Positions 10,301 through 22,300 of a stretch of 64,000 nt of DNA are shown here, piece by piece. Location of the stretch: assembly GCA_029168955.1 (NCBI GenBank), contig JAPDOI010000294.1:648001-712000 (forward strand), in the 5' to 3' direction. Source of the stretch: Aplectana chamaeleonis (lineage: Eukaryota; Nematoda; Chromadorea; Rhabditida; Cosmocercidae). The stretch's first letter is position 1; each line of letters opens with the position of its first letter. A model generated the notes under the pieces. That model worked only from the letters and a program-made list of their open reading frames with translations, was not told where the DNA came from and searched no databases. Position numbers and translations under genes: made by a program.

Positions 10301-13300
10301 GGATTCTGAGATGTGTTAACATAGGGCTTCATATGCTCGTGTTACAGAATGATCATCCTTCTGTTTCTGCATCATCTGTGGAAGTTGCCGCTACAACTGT
10401 GCCAAAGGACGTGGATTTCTCAGGCTAGATATTGTTTTTGATCGAAGCCTTATCTTCCATTGCTGTGGCTAGGCATGGTCTGTTACAGAATGCAACGTTC
10501 TGCCCGATGGACGTTATGGATCGCTTTGTGGTTCGAAATTTATGATGTGCTCCAACGGTGTTGCTTACTTTATGAAATGTCCTTCGGATCTGGTTTTCGA
10601 CTCCAAGCGAAGCCGCTGCGTCTACTCGCAGGATTGCGGCCTGGGACCGCTTCCACAGACATCTTCCGATAGTACAGTGGTCACGTCCTACACCCCCTTT
10701 TCGACGCGTAATGGTTCGTTGTGCATGATATCCCATTGATTCAGAATTTAATTTGGTTAAATTTTCAGACTGCTCTGGCAAGGCGGATGGTCTGCATTCC
10801 CTTGGATGCATAGCTGAATTCATTCACTGTGTCGATGGAAAAGCGTACAGCCTGTTCTGCCCCGTTGGTTTAGTATTTGTTGAGGAAGTCGGTGTTTGCG
10901 ACATACCGTCTGCATGTTCACAAGCTCCGAAACACGACGTTGGGCCGGTTTCTTATGAGCCAGTGATTGACAGCACCGACGAGAAGGCAAAAGATCTTCC
11001 AGGTAGATTTCTTGATCAACCCGTTCACACACCTAATTTTTGGACACCTTACACAGGGCAGCAACCCGAGGCTTCTTTCCTATCTGAACCCAATGTTCCC
11101 TCTTTTTTTTTGCACAGTCGGATTTCAGTTGTTACAGGCCATAAAACGGCCTGTACCTGTTCGCATATATCGGTGCAGATGAAATTGCGTCGAGAACGAG
11201 TTCTCATTAAATTCAGAGTCTTTCTTCGTGTGACTCTGTCCTCAGAATCACCAGCGAAGTAACCTGAATTCTGCATTTCGCGAACTTGAGAGGTACTCGA
11301 AGATCAGGGAAAAAACGTAATCTGTGTTGCAAAGTGCGCTCTCAGGAATCGTTTGTTGTTTAGAACTAGGTACCATGTGAATCTGAGGCCCCGGTCAAGG
11401 TTGGCCGATCGGATGTAGCCAATCTGGTCGATACGTACAGAAAGGTTTCGAAAAGGGGTGAAAAAGAACCCGATAAGGCCGACTGGAGCCCGCTATGGCC
11501 AGCTGTGACCGGCGCGGCTCATAAGCATGTAATGCGTTGCACACTGAAGCTTTAAAAAACCCAGTGTGACCAGCTTAAGCGCCAAGAATATTGACGGCGG
11601 TTACTGTGCTTCTCTGGGCCAAAATCTGGTCAGCAATTGCGTCTCGACACGCTTCGCGGCCGCGCACTCCTGAGTGGGAAGAGTTTCCAGCGCCGCAGCC
11701 GCCGATCTGTTGACTCTGAGTGGGTTTTAGAAACTGAATACTAAACCTGGGAACTGGAAACTGAGGAAAATTGGAGAAAACTGTATAAAAAAGCCATATC
11801 GAGTCGGCTGTGGCGCTGGAATCTCGACTGACTCGAGGGCGTGCGGCCGCAAAGCGTGTCAAGACGCAGTTGCGGACCGGAATTTTGGTCCAGAGAAGCA
11901 CAGTACATCGCCGAAAGGGCTCGTTCGGAAAAGTATGGTGGAGAAATCAAGATACCGGTGTGGATAGCATCATACAGATCCGCATTAATTCGTCGAGGGC
12001 GCGCAGTTGCGCGAAATCGATGATGGTTGGTGGCACACGAATTGCTAGGCGCTAATGCGCGTACACGCCCGCTCTCAACGAGCCGGCACGCTCACACTCT
12101 CGGTTGTGAGGAATCAGTAAGCAACGAAACCCTTTTCTCTAGCAGTCGATGGCAGTTGGGATTGTTAGACGCTAGCTTTAAGCCCTACGTCTTCGCGCTG
12201 CAATTCTGCATTTCTGACCCGCCCCCAACAATGGAGAAAAAGCCCGCTCTCCCCATTTGGGGTCACGAGTGAACGTGTACGAGCGTTGAGAAACGCATTG
12301 GAGAGCGTGGGTGGCGGTTGTAGTGCTTTACAGCCGCAAGAGAGGCTCAGACAAGACGGGGCAATCACCCGGCTGTGCGAAGGGGGTATGACCAGTTGCA
12401 ACGACACACGGGTGAGTCCCCCACGATACCCCCCCCCCCCCCGGGTGACCCGAATAACCCCGGGTGACCAGAGTCGCAACCGGGCGTTATTATTTACCTC
12501 AAGCATGTCGCCCCGGGTCCACGACGGAGAAACACCCCGCCTCGGCACAAGGACGTAATCTTCGCCGCGGTCTGCAGTGAGGAACCACCCTCCCCGCAGA
12601 TCGCGGCGAAACCCCCCCCCCAGCCGAGAGGATACCCCTATCCTCCCAGCGGTCAAAATTATGCTGGCCTCTGGAGAGTGGCCCTCAGTCACCTTACGGC
12701 CGGCATCAGAATGCCGAATGAGGATTCGAGTGGGATGAGGCGTCTTTTATACCGGCTGTGCACGTGATAAGCACGTTACGACGTGATCATTCGTGATGTT
12801 GTTAAACACCTATCTCCGTCTTTCGATGGTCCCCTGGTGATCGAAAACCAACTCCGGCCAGAAAATCGTCGGGGGAATCACCCGGGTGTTTCCAAATAGA
12901 CACCCCTGCAGAAACGTACAACCGTCAACTAGGAAGCCCTGTCTGCAGGCAACAACGAAACGCGCCATTCACGCGCAAAAATTTTTAAATGAGGCCGAGT
13001 GATGATCCCCGGTTTTTCTCATTTTTTTTATGTTTTCCTCGTTTTTCCTGCTTTCTCTTCTATTGTTTTTTGTTTCTTCTGCGTGGTTACGAAGGAAAGT
13101 AGTGTTTTTAGGAGGTTTCAGTGCTGATTAGGGTGACAAAATCCTGATTCGATGCCAGGGAATAATCGAAATATTATTTATGATAATTTTTCTTTGAATC
13201 ACTATTTCTTACCCTTATCATTTACACCAAGCAGAAGATACAAGACTATAGAAGAGTGGAAGAAACGGCGAAACATCAAAGATATGACATCGAGCATGCC

Positions 13301-16300
13301 TTGAAGGCTGTAAGAATAGAGAAGCTGGAGGGACGTCTTTTTATTCAGTGTTTATAACCGTTATTAAGTACAAAGCTGCACCGTCCAATCTAGATTTCTC
13401 CTGATTCGCACCTCCCGGAATCGGTAGGGTAAAAAATTGCCCACACCCGGGGTTTTCCTCCCCTGCCGGACGGTGCAGCCGAAGGCTGCACCGTCCAATC
13501 TAGATTTCTCCTGATTCGCACCTCCCGGAATCGCTAGGGGCCCACACCCGGGGTTTTCCTCCCCTGCCGGACGGTGCAGCCGAAGGCTGCACCGTCCAAT
13601 CTGGATTTCTCCTGATTCGCAGTCCAATTCGGGTTTCTACGATCGGTCCTCATTGAAGATTGGTACTTGGATATATAAGACATTTCACCCTAATATTGTC
13701 AAAGTCTGAAAAAACGGATTACATTGTTTGGCTCTGCGCCTCAGATTTCTGTATTGAACGCTTCAGGATAAAAAAAAGTCACTTTGCTGACTAAAAGGTT
13801 AGATGTGTCATAATCTGAGCATTTCCTCCCTAAAACGTTGACACAAGGGTAATTCATAGTGATCCGTTGTGAAAAAAAACTCTTCTGCGCTAGAAATCCT
13901 TGAGAACAACTTCCTATCCAGTGACTTCGTATCTCGGACTTTCGGAGAGTTGAAGTTTGGGGGAAAATGACGTTCGGGTTGAACTACTGAGGCTACTTAG
14001 TCGAGGAGTTGAACTGATGAGAACGATCAGTTCAACTGCTGGGCTTGTCGCCGCGCTGCGTGTTGCGTCGCGTGCGCAATGCCGACAGACGACGGCTCCG
14101 ACGCAGTGTTCAACGCCAAAATCAAACCAGCAGCACATACGAGCCGTCTCCAGGTGGGCTTAGACCGATTCATCTCGTTGTCAAGTGTTAACTCCTCGAG
14201 CTCTGCCTTCGAGGGGAGTGGGGGTGTGAGTGCATGTATTTGCCTGCTGCACCAACACTGGTGCTCTATCGTGGGAGCAGGCAAGGAGCGGAGCACTTGC
14301 ATTTTGATAGATTTTTGATGAGCACAGAAAGTGCACACCTGGTTAGGAGCCAGGTGAGTTCAGGTATATCGAGATAACATTCAGCCGTAAGGAGAAACTA
14401 GCTAAAACGTGTAGGAATATCCATGCAGAAATTATTTGAATTTCCCTCCAATCAGCACTTCTGTTCAACTTTAGTGGAAATCTGCATCAACTACCGAGCA
14501 ATTTCCGTTGAACTAACGGGGAAATTCTGCTGATTTCCAGTGTGGACATTAGTTTAACGGATTTCCCACGGTAGTTGAACTGTCCGAATGTCGGAGATTT
14601 TGAAAAATGCGCGTATGGTATGGTGCACGTGGGCCGTAACTGCGGACACATCGGACTTGACGGTTGTACATTTCTGCAGGGGTGTCCAGCTGCCGACAGC
14701 CGAATCACCCTGGCTGCATTCGCAGCGACGAAAAAAGACAAACCGCCCGGGTGATCCGGCATCCCTGTCTGAGGGCGGCGGAGACTCCGAGCTCCGTCCA
14801 GTTACGCGCGTTGCTCCAAGCCCGGTAGTCCAACCACGCGCGCCACTCGTCCACCGTTTCCCCGCCTCTCTTGCGGTTGGAATGCAATACTATCATCACG
14901 TGGAGTGCTTAGGAGCGGGTAACAGCCACAGCGCGTGTTCTTACAAAGTGTGGACGCTGCCTAAACGGAAACAATTATTAATGAACAAGTGTATCTTGAA
15001 ACTCTCATTTCTTAGAAAGGGACAACACTAAAACAAATTCAACACTACTAGAACAACATACGCAAGCCCACCAACAGCATTTCTGACAGATTTAGCACGT
15101 AAAAGGTAACCCAACTAAAAAAAATCGTTGGAGCACCGTATGCTATCTCGGCCGTAAATTAAAATGCGTGGTGTGTGAATGCACTAAAGGGCGCATTTCA
15201 GGCGTCTCTCGTCCCGTTTGCTTTTCCGACGTGCCAGACTGACTGTGGCATGTACAATAGGAGCAGATTTTATGTAATCGACCAAAAATCCGTTTGGTAA
15301 GACGTAGATACACATGGTTTTGACGCCCGTTTAACGCAGCTTCGTAATCGGTTAGGCTGATTCATTGAATGAACGCTCCTTTCACAAATCCATAGGCGCT
15401 CCTCTAGGCCAATGTTCACCGCAAACTCGATAGGGTACTACACGTTTCAAGCGTGTGCTTGAATTTGCACAAAAGTTTTGAGATGTCTTCAAAACTGAAG
15501 ACACGCTTCAAAATTACCTTTTATTCTTGCTCAGTGGAATAGAAACATTCAGGCTTCACAGGTAGAACTGCACGTAAATACATAGAATCACATTCCTTAA
15601 CTTTGAAAAGTGGAAAAAGCAATGAATAACTACGCAACGATTGCGTGAGAACTGCGTTCTTCCAAGCATTAACTTCTGAGAAAACGCTCAAATTGAACAA
15701 GCTAACTTTGTGTAAATGATCTACTTTGTAGGCTACTCTCCCGATTCCGGAGGAAGGGAAGAGCCTCTGCTTGGCGTTAAGGTTCTGGTGGGTGAAAATT
15801 TGGGCGCGACCCATTTCCCCAGTAATGCTCGAAAACACGATTCAATCACCACGCACGCAGACACAATCTCGGTGTCATCTGGATAGTGAAATGTCTACGA
15901 CACCGAACAAAAACGGCGTATTATGCGTGTAGTGTGAAGTTTGACGCAATCACATACAAAACTGATTTGTTCGATGAGGGTGCTCGAACGATTTTTCCGT
16001 GTTTCTGTCTAGCTTAAGGGGCCGATTAGAGTTTCGACGCTGGAGTGCTTGGCAGCATGCAATATAGGAGTATCGATCATGCGGAGCCGCACGATCGATT
16101 CTCCTCTATTGTATGCTGCCGCGACTTTTAGCGGCGGAACTCTATTTGGGCCCTAATGGGCGAGGAAGTCTGTCAAAAATTCCGAACCCACGTCGGAATT
16201 TCGCCCAAGCAGGGATTCCAACCGCTGAGGGAAGATTAGAGAATGTTTTATACCTATTTTAGAATTTATGCAAATTCCGATATTTCAATCAGTGGCGAGG

Positions 16301-19300
16301 AATCGGAATGCGACCCCTTCGTCGCCCCTTAGTTTTTTTTTCGGACGTGGTCAAAGGAAAAAAGTCGGAATAACTATTTTGGAAGTTTCGCTCGTGGTTT
16401 TCCGTGTTTCGTGCCGTTTACGGCCAGAACATCTTGATTACGGTAAAAGATTCTTGAGCCTGTGGTGAGAGGTTGGATTGAGCATTTCCCCTAGATCAGG
16501 ACCTGTTCAAGCACCTCTGCTCATATTAGAAACCAAATCGGAGTACTGCTCTAGACCTGTTGCTAGGAGAAGATTCTTCGCCCAGTTTCTCGTCGGCCTA
16601 TTAATCCAGATTTTGCTGGGCCTGCAATAGGTCAACACAAGAATGTGGGTGGGGAATCTCCTTTTCCTCCAGCGCACAGTTGCTAAACGCGGCGGCAGTT
16701 TATTTGTCTTTAAGTGCGTTTGAACAAAGCACACCAAAAATAGTGAGGAGTTGAAAGAAGCGGGTGTTATGAAAATGAAAAAAAGCTAGATTTTGCTCTG
16801 AAAATAGATCGTTCAGTGTGAGTGGTGCGACGCGATATGTTTGCGTTGTGTGGACTCATACTCCGCATGCTAAATTGTACTCTCGTTCTTTTCTGCTCTC
16901 CAAATTCCGGTCCGTAATTGCAGACTACGGCTGCTGTATCACGCAACACCATCATAATCGTACTGGGAGAAAGGTGAATCTTGCCGGGACCAAATGGTTC
17001 CAGCACGATTATCATCCTATTGCGTGATGCAACAGCCTGGCCCGTGTGCGTCGTATCGCGGCACAACCCCGTTTTGTCGTACCTCGAACGGTTTTCGCGA
17101 CGCGCGCTAAGGTCGTATTACAGCCCGTAAGGGAATCAGAATGCATTGCTCAAGTGCCCCCTCACCGATTAGGATAGCGCCACTTTAGGTCAGTGGTGAG
17201 TATGTGTGCGAAGAATCCTCTCCCTGGTAGAGGTCTTAATAACGCCTCTTCCAGGGAGAGGATTCTTCGCCAGCAAACATTCATCTACTCGTTATTAATG
17301 ATTGGAACTGGCTCAAGCTGAATGATTTCCGTTTTTTCAGAATGCGATGTTGACGGTTACTTCGCGCAGGAGTGCTCTTCTGAGTACTTCAACTGTGTTC
17401 ACGGAAAGAAATTCGTGGGGAAATGCCCTGCTGGTTTAGTATTCAACACGGATAAGATCTACTGCGACTATCCGGAGAACTGCAGGAGTGGTGAAGATGT
17501 GAAGAATCCGGAAGCACAGCCCGTACCCAGCACTGTGGTATATAATGGTATGCTCTTCCTTGAAGCTCCATTTCCTTTAGTGATGAATGACTGTTTTACT
17601 TTCAGACAACACCTGCAGAGGCCGCCCTGATGGTGTCATTACCGACACTGACTGTCAGCCAGAGTTCACGAGTTGCTTGGGCGAGGTCGCCTTCGTGACG
17701 AAGTGCCCCGCTGGCCTTCTGTATTCTGCTGCCACTAAATTGTAAGCCCCCTTTTTCTCATCGATCCTTAGTAGTGGTTTCACTTCACGTTTTCAGATGT
17801 GACTATCCTGAAGCATGCGGACAGCCAGCTGCCGACAGCGCCACTTTCTCACCAAAGAGTTACCTGACGACGAGCTCCACGCTGAGGAGAACCACTGCAG
17901 CTGCACCTGCGGGCCCAACTTCGGCTTCTGTAGAGTATCAACACTCATCAGTTGGAAGTGTGTAGCCTTTGGAGCCCTAATATCAGTTGTAAGCTGTTTT
18001 ATCCCTTCTTTCAGAAGACTTGTGCGAAAATCATGCCGATGGTGCTCTAAGTACAACCGACTGTCGACCTTCATTCTCGTTCTGTGTCAGTGGCAACATG
18101 TACTCGACAAATTGTCCGGATGGTTTGCTCTACTCGTTTGCTTCAAGACGGTGTGTTTTACGTTTTTGCATTACACAAAAAACGCTTTAGTCCATACGAT
18201 ACGAAATTTCTAAACGAAAAGTAAGCCTGGTGCGAAACTGGCGAGCATCCTTGCCAATTTCCTAGTGGCCAAAGTGGCTTGTCCAACCTTGAATTATAGT
18301 TCATGATTCCTCTAACAGACTTGTTAAGATTATTTATAAACAGTCCTTCACTACACTTCAATCCTTTAGCTGCGAATGGGCATCAGAGTGTGATCATGCT
18401 TCTGCGGAAGATTCAACTCCAGCGCCTATTAGATACACTACCTCATCACCTGTTCGTCCTCCAGCTAGTGATTCCATAATCGTGCCGACCGTCGATGGTT
18501 CGTTGTAGAGTGATTGGTGCTTTTTTTTCATTTCAACGATTAGGAGACTTTGCAGGCTTTGACTGCTCCAAGCGTGTCGATGGAAAATACTCGTTGGGTT
18601 GTGTTGGAAGATTTGTAGTCTGTTCAAATGGCAAGGCGTATGTTCGAAGCTGTCCGAACGAATTGGTGTACAATGAGGAGAAAGGTAAGCGATGCGTTGA
18701 AGCTTTGTAACGGGTGGAATAGAGCACCCGCGGTCGTAAGGCGGCGTTCAGAGTTTGTTCCCAGGTCGACGCGACGACGCGATGCGCCGTCGCCAAGTGT
18801 TCACACTGAAGAGACGCGATACACCCGGAGTGACGCGCGATTCGTCTTCGCGCGATGTCATCCCAACTATTTATCAAGATCAACCTAATAACTTTAACAA
18901 GTGACAGCAGAGGTTCAATAAGAACAGCTATAATTCGCCTTCCACCACACGATTTCAGAGCGTTAGCGAAACCATCGTCATGCCGGTCGTCCTGCAATGT
19001 AACGCGACGCGAATGACGCCTCACCGTTTTCCAATAACGCAAGCGAATCATACAATGCAAGCAATACAATCAACATAGTAGGACGACTTGTATGGGAAGA
19101 AGCCTGAAAAAAAGCTGCTGCTACTGCTAGTGACTTTCTTTGACTTAATCGGTTGGCTTTCGCCTGACGCGGTCATTCCGCATCTTCACCGCTGTGTGCC
19201 GTTCTAGTAGTCAGCCGTGTACATTTTTCACGGTCTTCAGCCACAATTTGAACGCATTCCATTCAACTGTCACTATTCCATTTCCTGCGAAACGAAACAT

Positions 19301-22300
19301 CGCGCCTGAACTATCCACAGATTGAATCCTCTGTGATCCCTCAGTCGTACGGATGCATTCCTACACGACGTTGAGCCGAATTCCTCGATCATACCATTGT
19401 AGTCCTTCCTTACAGCTATCGCACAGCCTCCCACTCTCCTATCATCAGCGTCACCACAGTAGATGACGTACTTTCCGACGTTGATGACAGGTCTACCCTT
19501 GAGGCGGGTTTCCTGCAAAGCACCAAACGGTGCATGGAAATAGCTCAGAAGTCTGGATAGCGCAGTTTTTTGGATATCACTCGACAGCGATCGACAGTTC
19601 AGGGTGGCGAAACTGTGGCTTGTGACCAAAGACTCCATGAACTCCCTAGGTACGGATCCTAAGGTGTTATGGACCAGAGGCCTTGGTGTGCCGGACGGCG
19701 ACACCTTTATGCAATGTGCGGGATACTTTCGCGATATAGTTGTGCACGCTATATCGCTCGAACGTTCCCTGTGTACACTCAAACGTCTGCTGGGTTCAGT
19801 AGAAGCAGGGGCACCAACGAGCAGGTACCAACAGACTTGTATACACACCCCCGCTACTGCTAGTAAGAAGTTGTTTTGCTTGCTTACGTGAAACTGCGTG
19901 CGTACGCAATTTTTTCGCGCAATCGCCCAGCATTCGTGAGGCGTTCACACCTCAACTTCTGCGCGACGCGATTCTCTCGTCGCACTGACATGTGCATTCG
20001 CGTCGCACCGCAATAACTCTAAACGCCGCCTAAAGCACTTGATCACCTCATGTAATGGGGTGCTATATTCATGTATCCGTACATGGATACTATCCAGCCC
20101 TCGTCGCAGGCGCAGGGACGAGCGATAGTATATGAAAGTTCCTATGCTACGCGCGAGGGCTGCACGACTGTGGAAACACCAGTGGCTCAACAAAATTTGT
20201 TGGCTCAAGTTAGAGAGTGTGTTGGAGCATTAGAGAGCTCTGCAACTAATTATGATAAACCGGCGTACGTGGGCTGTACATGCGTCCAGCGCTTTCGAGA
20301 GGACTATGAGAGATGGATATTGTATCCGATGATGGGGTGGTAGAGGATGCCGCTCACTTCCATCTTCATTCGTGGACTCAAGACGCGGGATTTCTGTAAC
20401 ATTTACCGTAGGTGCGTAACATTCCCCGATTTTCCTAGAAGGGTTGGAGCCTCTGGATGGGCGAAATTTTGAGGTAGGCGCTTAGCGCAATTTTGAAAAG
20501 TGCTTCGTGGTCGGAAGCCGCTGTTTTCAGGAGTGCTAAATGTCCGTATGTCCTGCTCAGAATCTGGTGAGGGGTCACGTAAGCTGACTAGATTTGAGTC
20601 AAGTATTTATGGGCAGTGTCTCTCAGGGGCTCAAGACAGTTTTGGTTCTGCATGGCACTGTATTGTGTGATGATCGTAGTGCATTTCGGCCGCAAGAGAG
20701 GCGGGGGAAACTCCGTGTTCCCTCCAATCGCGAGCTTCGCTCCTCCCCCGTACGTTCAATCACGAGCGGCGCCTATCCTCCCCCCCATTTCCCCGCTTAT
20801 CTACGACCATCGCCCCACTATAGCTCCAGCACTCCGTGTGGACAAAGGCGATGAAAAGCCAGCACAGCCATTCGAGTTTGTCGACTTATTCTCGGCTTCT
20901 GTAGGAATTTTCGTGTATTTTCTCCGGCAGGACTCTTACAATGGTCACCCATATTGACGATTTCTGTCAGAAACGCTGGAACGGTTCTTGTCTTGAACAC
21001 TGATTAATGCCGTTCCGTTGTTTTCAATGGAGCGGGATCAACATACAGCGTGGTTTCCAATGAACATAGTTATGATTTTTGGTTTAGTTAGGAGGGTGTA
21101 GCCAACAGTTTTAGTTCATTTGCAGTGCTGATACGGATTTTTTCAGGTCTGTGCGATTACGCCTGTGGGCCGTCTCGCGACGTGGCTCGTCCATTGTACC
21201 CAAAGCCTAAACCATCCGTAACATATTCTTCGCCAGCGGCTGATGACAAACCAGCGGTGTGTTGTAGTATTCCAGTCCTAAAAGAAGACCTGTAAATTAA
21301 TAAGTTCGCTTCAGGTTGAATGTGTTGCTAGTGTTGCCATGGGTCAGTGCTCTTCGAGGTTCTGGAGGTGCAGGAATGACCGTTTAGAGTCTGCTCAATG
21401 CCCGGGACAGTCTCTGTTTGACGAGACGCTTTCATTGTGCGTGTATGATCTTCCTCAGTGCAGGACTGAGCCTGTTGTGGGTCATGATAACATCAATTAT
21501 GTACTACCTTGGACCTTTGCTACATTTCGACTATGTTTAGGTCGTTACTACCACAGCTGAACCTGTCGTTCCTACGACCGGAGCAGTCGTCTACACCACG
21601 CCTTCTGTGTATCCTTCACCTGGATACGGATACCAAACTCAAGCGCCGTCGTATCCGCCGCGGAATTTGGATAATCCTTTCGCACAACCCTATCCTGCCA
21701 GCATTCCAATGATGTTCCCAGACGTGATGTATCACAGCAGAGGTATAGAACGGTTGACCTCATAAACTGCTCATTATGGCGCGAGCAACACGCTGTTTCA
21801 GACCATGTGAATAAAGGGCCAATCAAATTCCAAGATCGTTCGATGTTGTCTGGTAGCAGCCGACAGAAGGTGTATGACGTGTTTGACGGAGTGAAGAGCC
21901 CTTGGCTATACCCTGGCATTAACCGCATCTTTGTCCCGAATCACCACAAACGTCACAGGCATCGTGATCGTGATCATAACGATGATCAATGGGAGGAGTC
22001 TGGGGTATCCAAATTGTTCGATATTGTGAATCCCGAACTCCCCGTGCCGGTACAGGTTGGTTCTGACTCGGAAAATAGTTTTAAATTTTGCAGTTGTTGG
22101 CTCTTCTAGATCCAAGATCCAGCGCCATTTGATGTTCAAGAAGATGAAGTGGAAGAGACGTCTCGGCCTCCCATGCGTGCTCCCCCATCATCTCTAGGAT
22201 CTGGTGATGAGGGTTCCATAGGTTATTCAGAAGACGAGGACTTTGAGGTCCGCCGAGTTTTCTTGATCATGCTGATTGACTGTTTCAATTAATAGTGTTG

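Larger units (their letters stand above)
12346..14773. mobile_element. CTCAGACA-family element (copy 2) interrupted by a Mutator-like insertion
   Basis: The left end CTCAGACAAGACGGGGCAAT (12346) and the right end, read inward, CTCAGACAGGGATGCCGGAT (14773) are inverted and share ATCACCCGG further in. Flanking bases are GG on both sides. An uninterrupted copy of the host repeat near 20690-20715 (CGCAAGAGAGGCGGGGGAAA) shows the empty site. Without the inner insertion (12884-14701) this copy is about 610 bp and aligns along its length with 33151-33723. No transposase is seen. Confidence 0.7.
11003..17340. other. Gene A 6.3-kb intron with nested transposons and hairpins
   Basis: Holds the nested element 12346-14773, a short tandem repeat at 13373-13620 and hairpins at 16017-16155, 16929-17037 and 17208-17270. 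No exon with a chitin-binding pattern was found in it. The stretches 11100-12290 and 14900-16000 show no feature I recognise. Confidence 0.6.

Noticed and set aside
12165..12692. 175-codon minus-strand frame
   Set aside because: Lies across the CTCAGACA element and its C-run. The matching frame is interrupted in the copy at 33151-33723.
20071..20343. 90-codon plus-strand open frame with two CTC-like motifs
   Set aside because: No recognisable family, lies in a repeat-rich intron, and contains inverted repeats itself.
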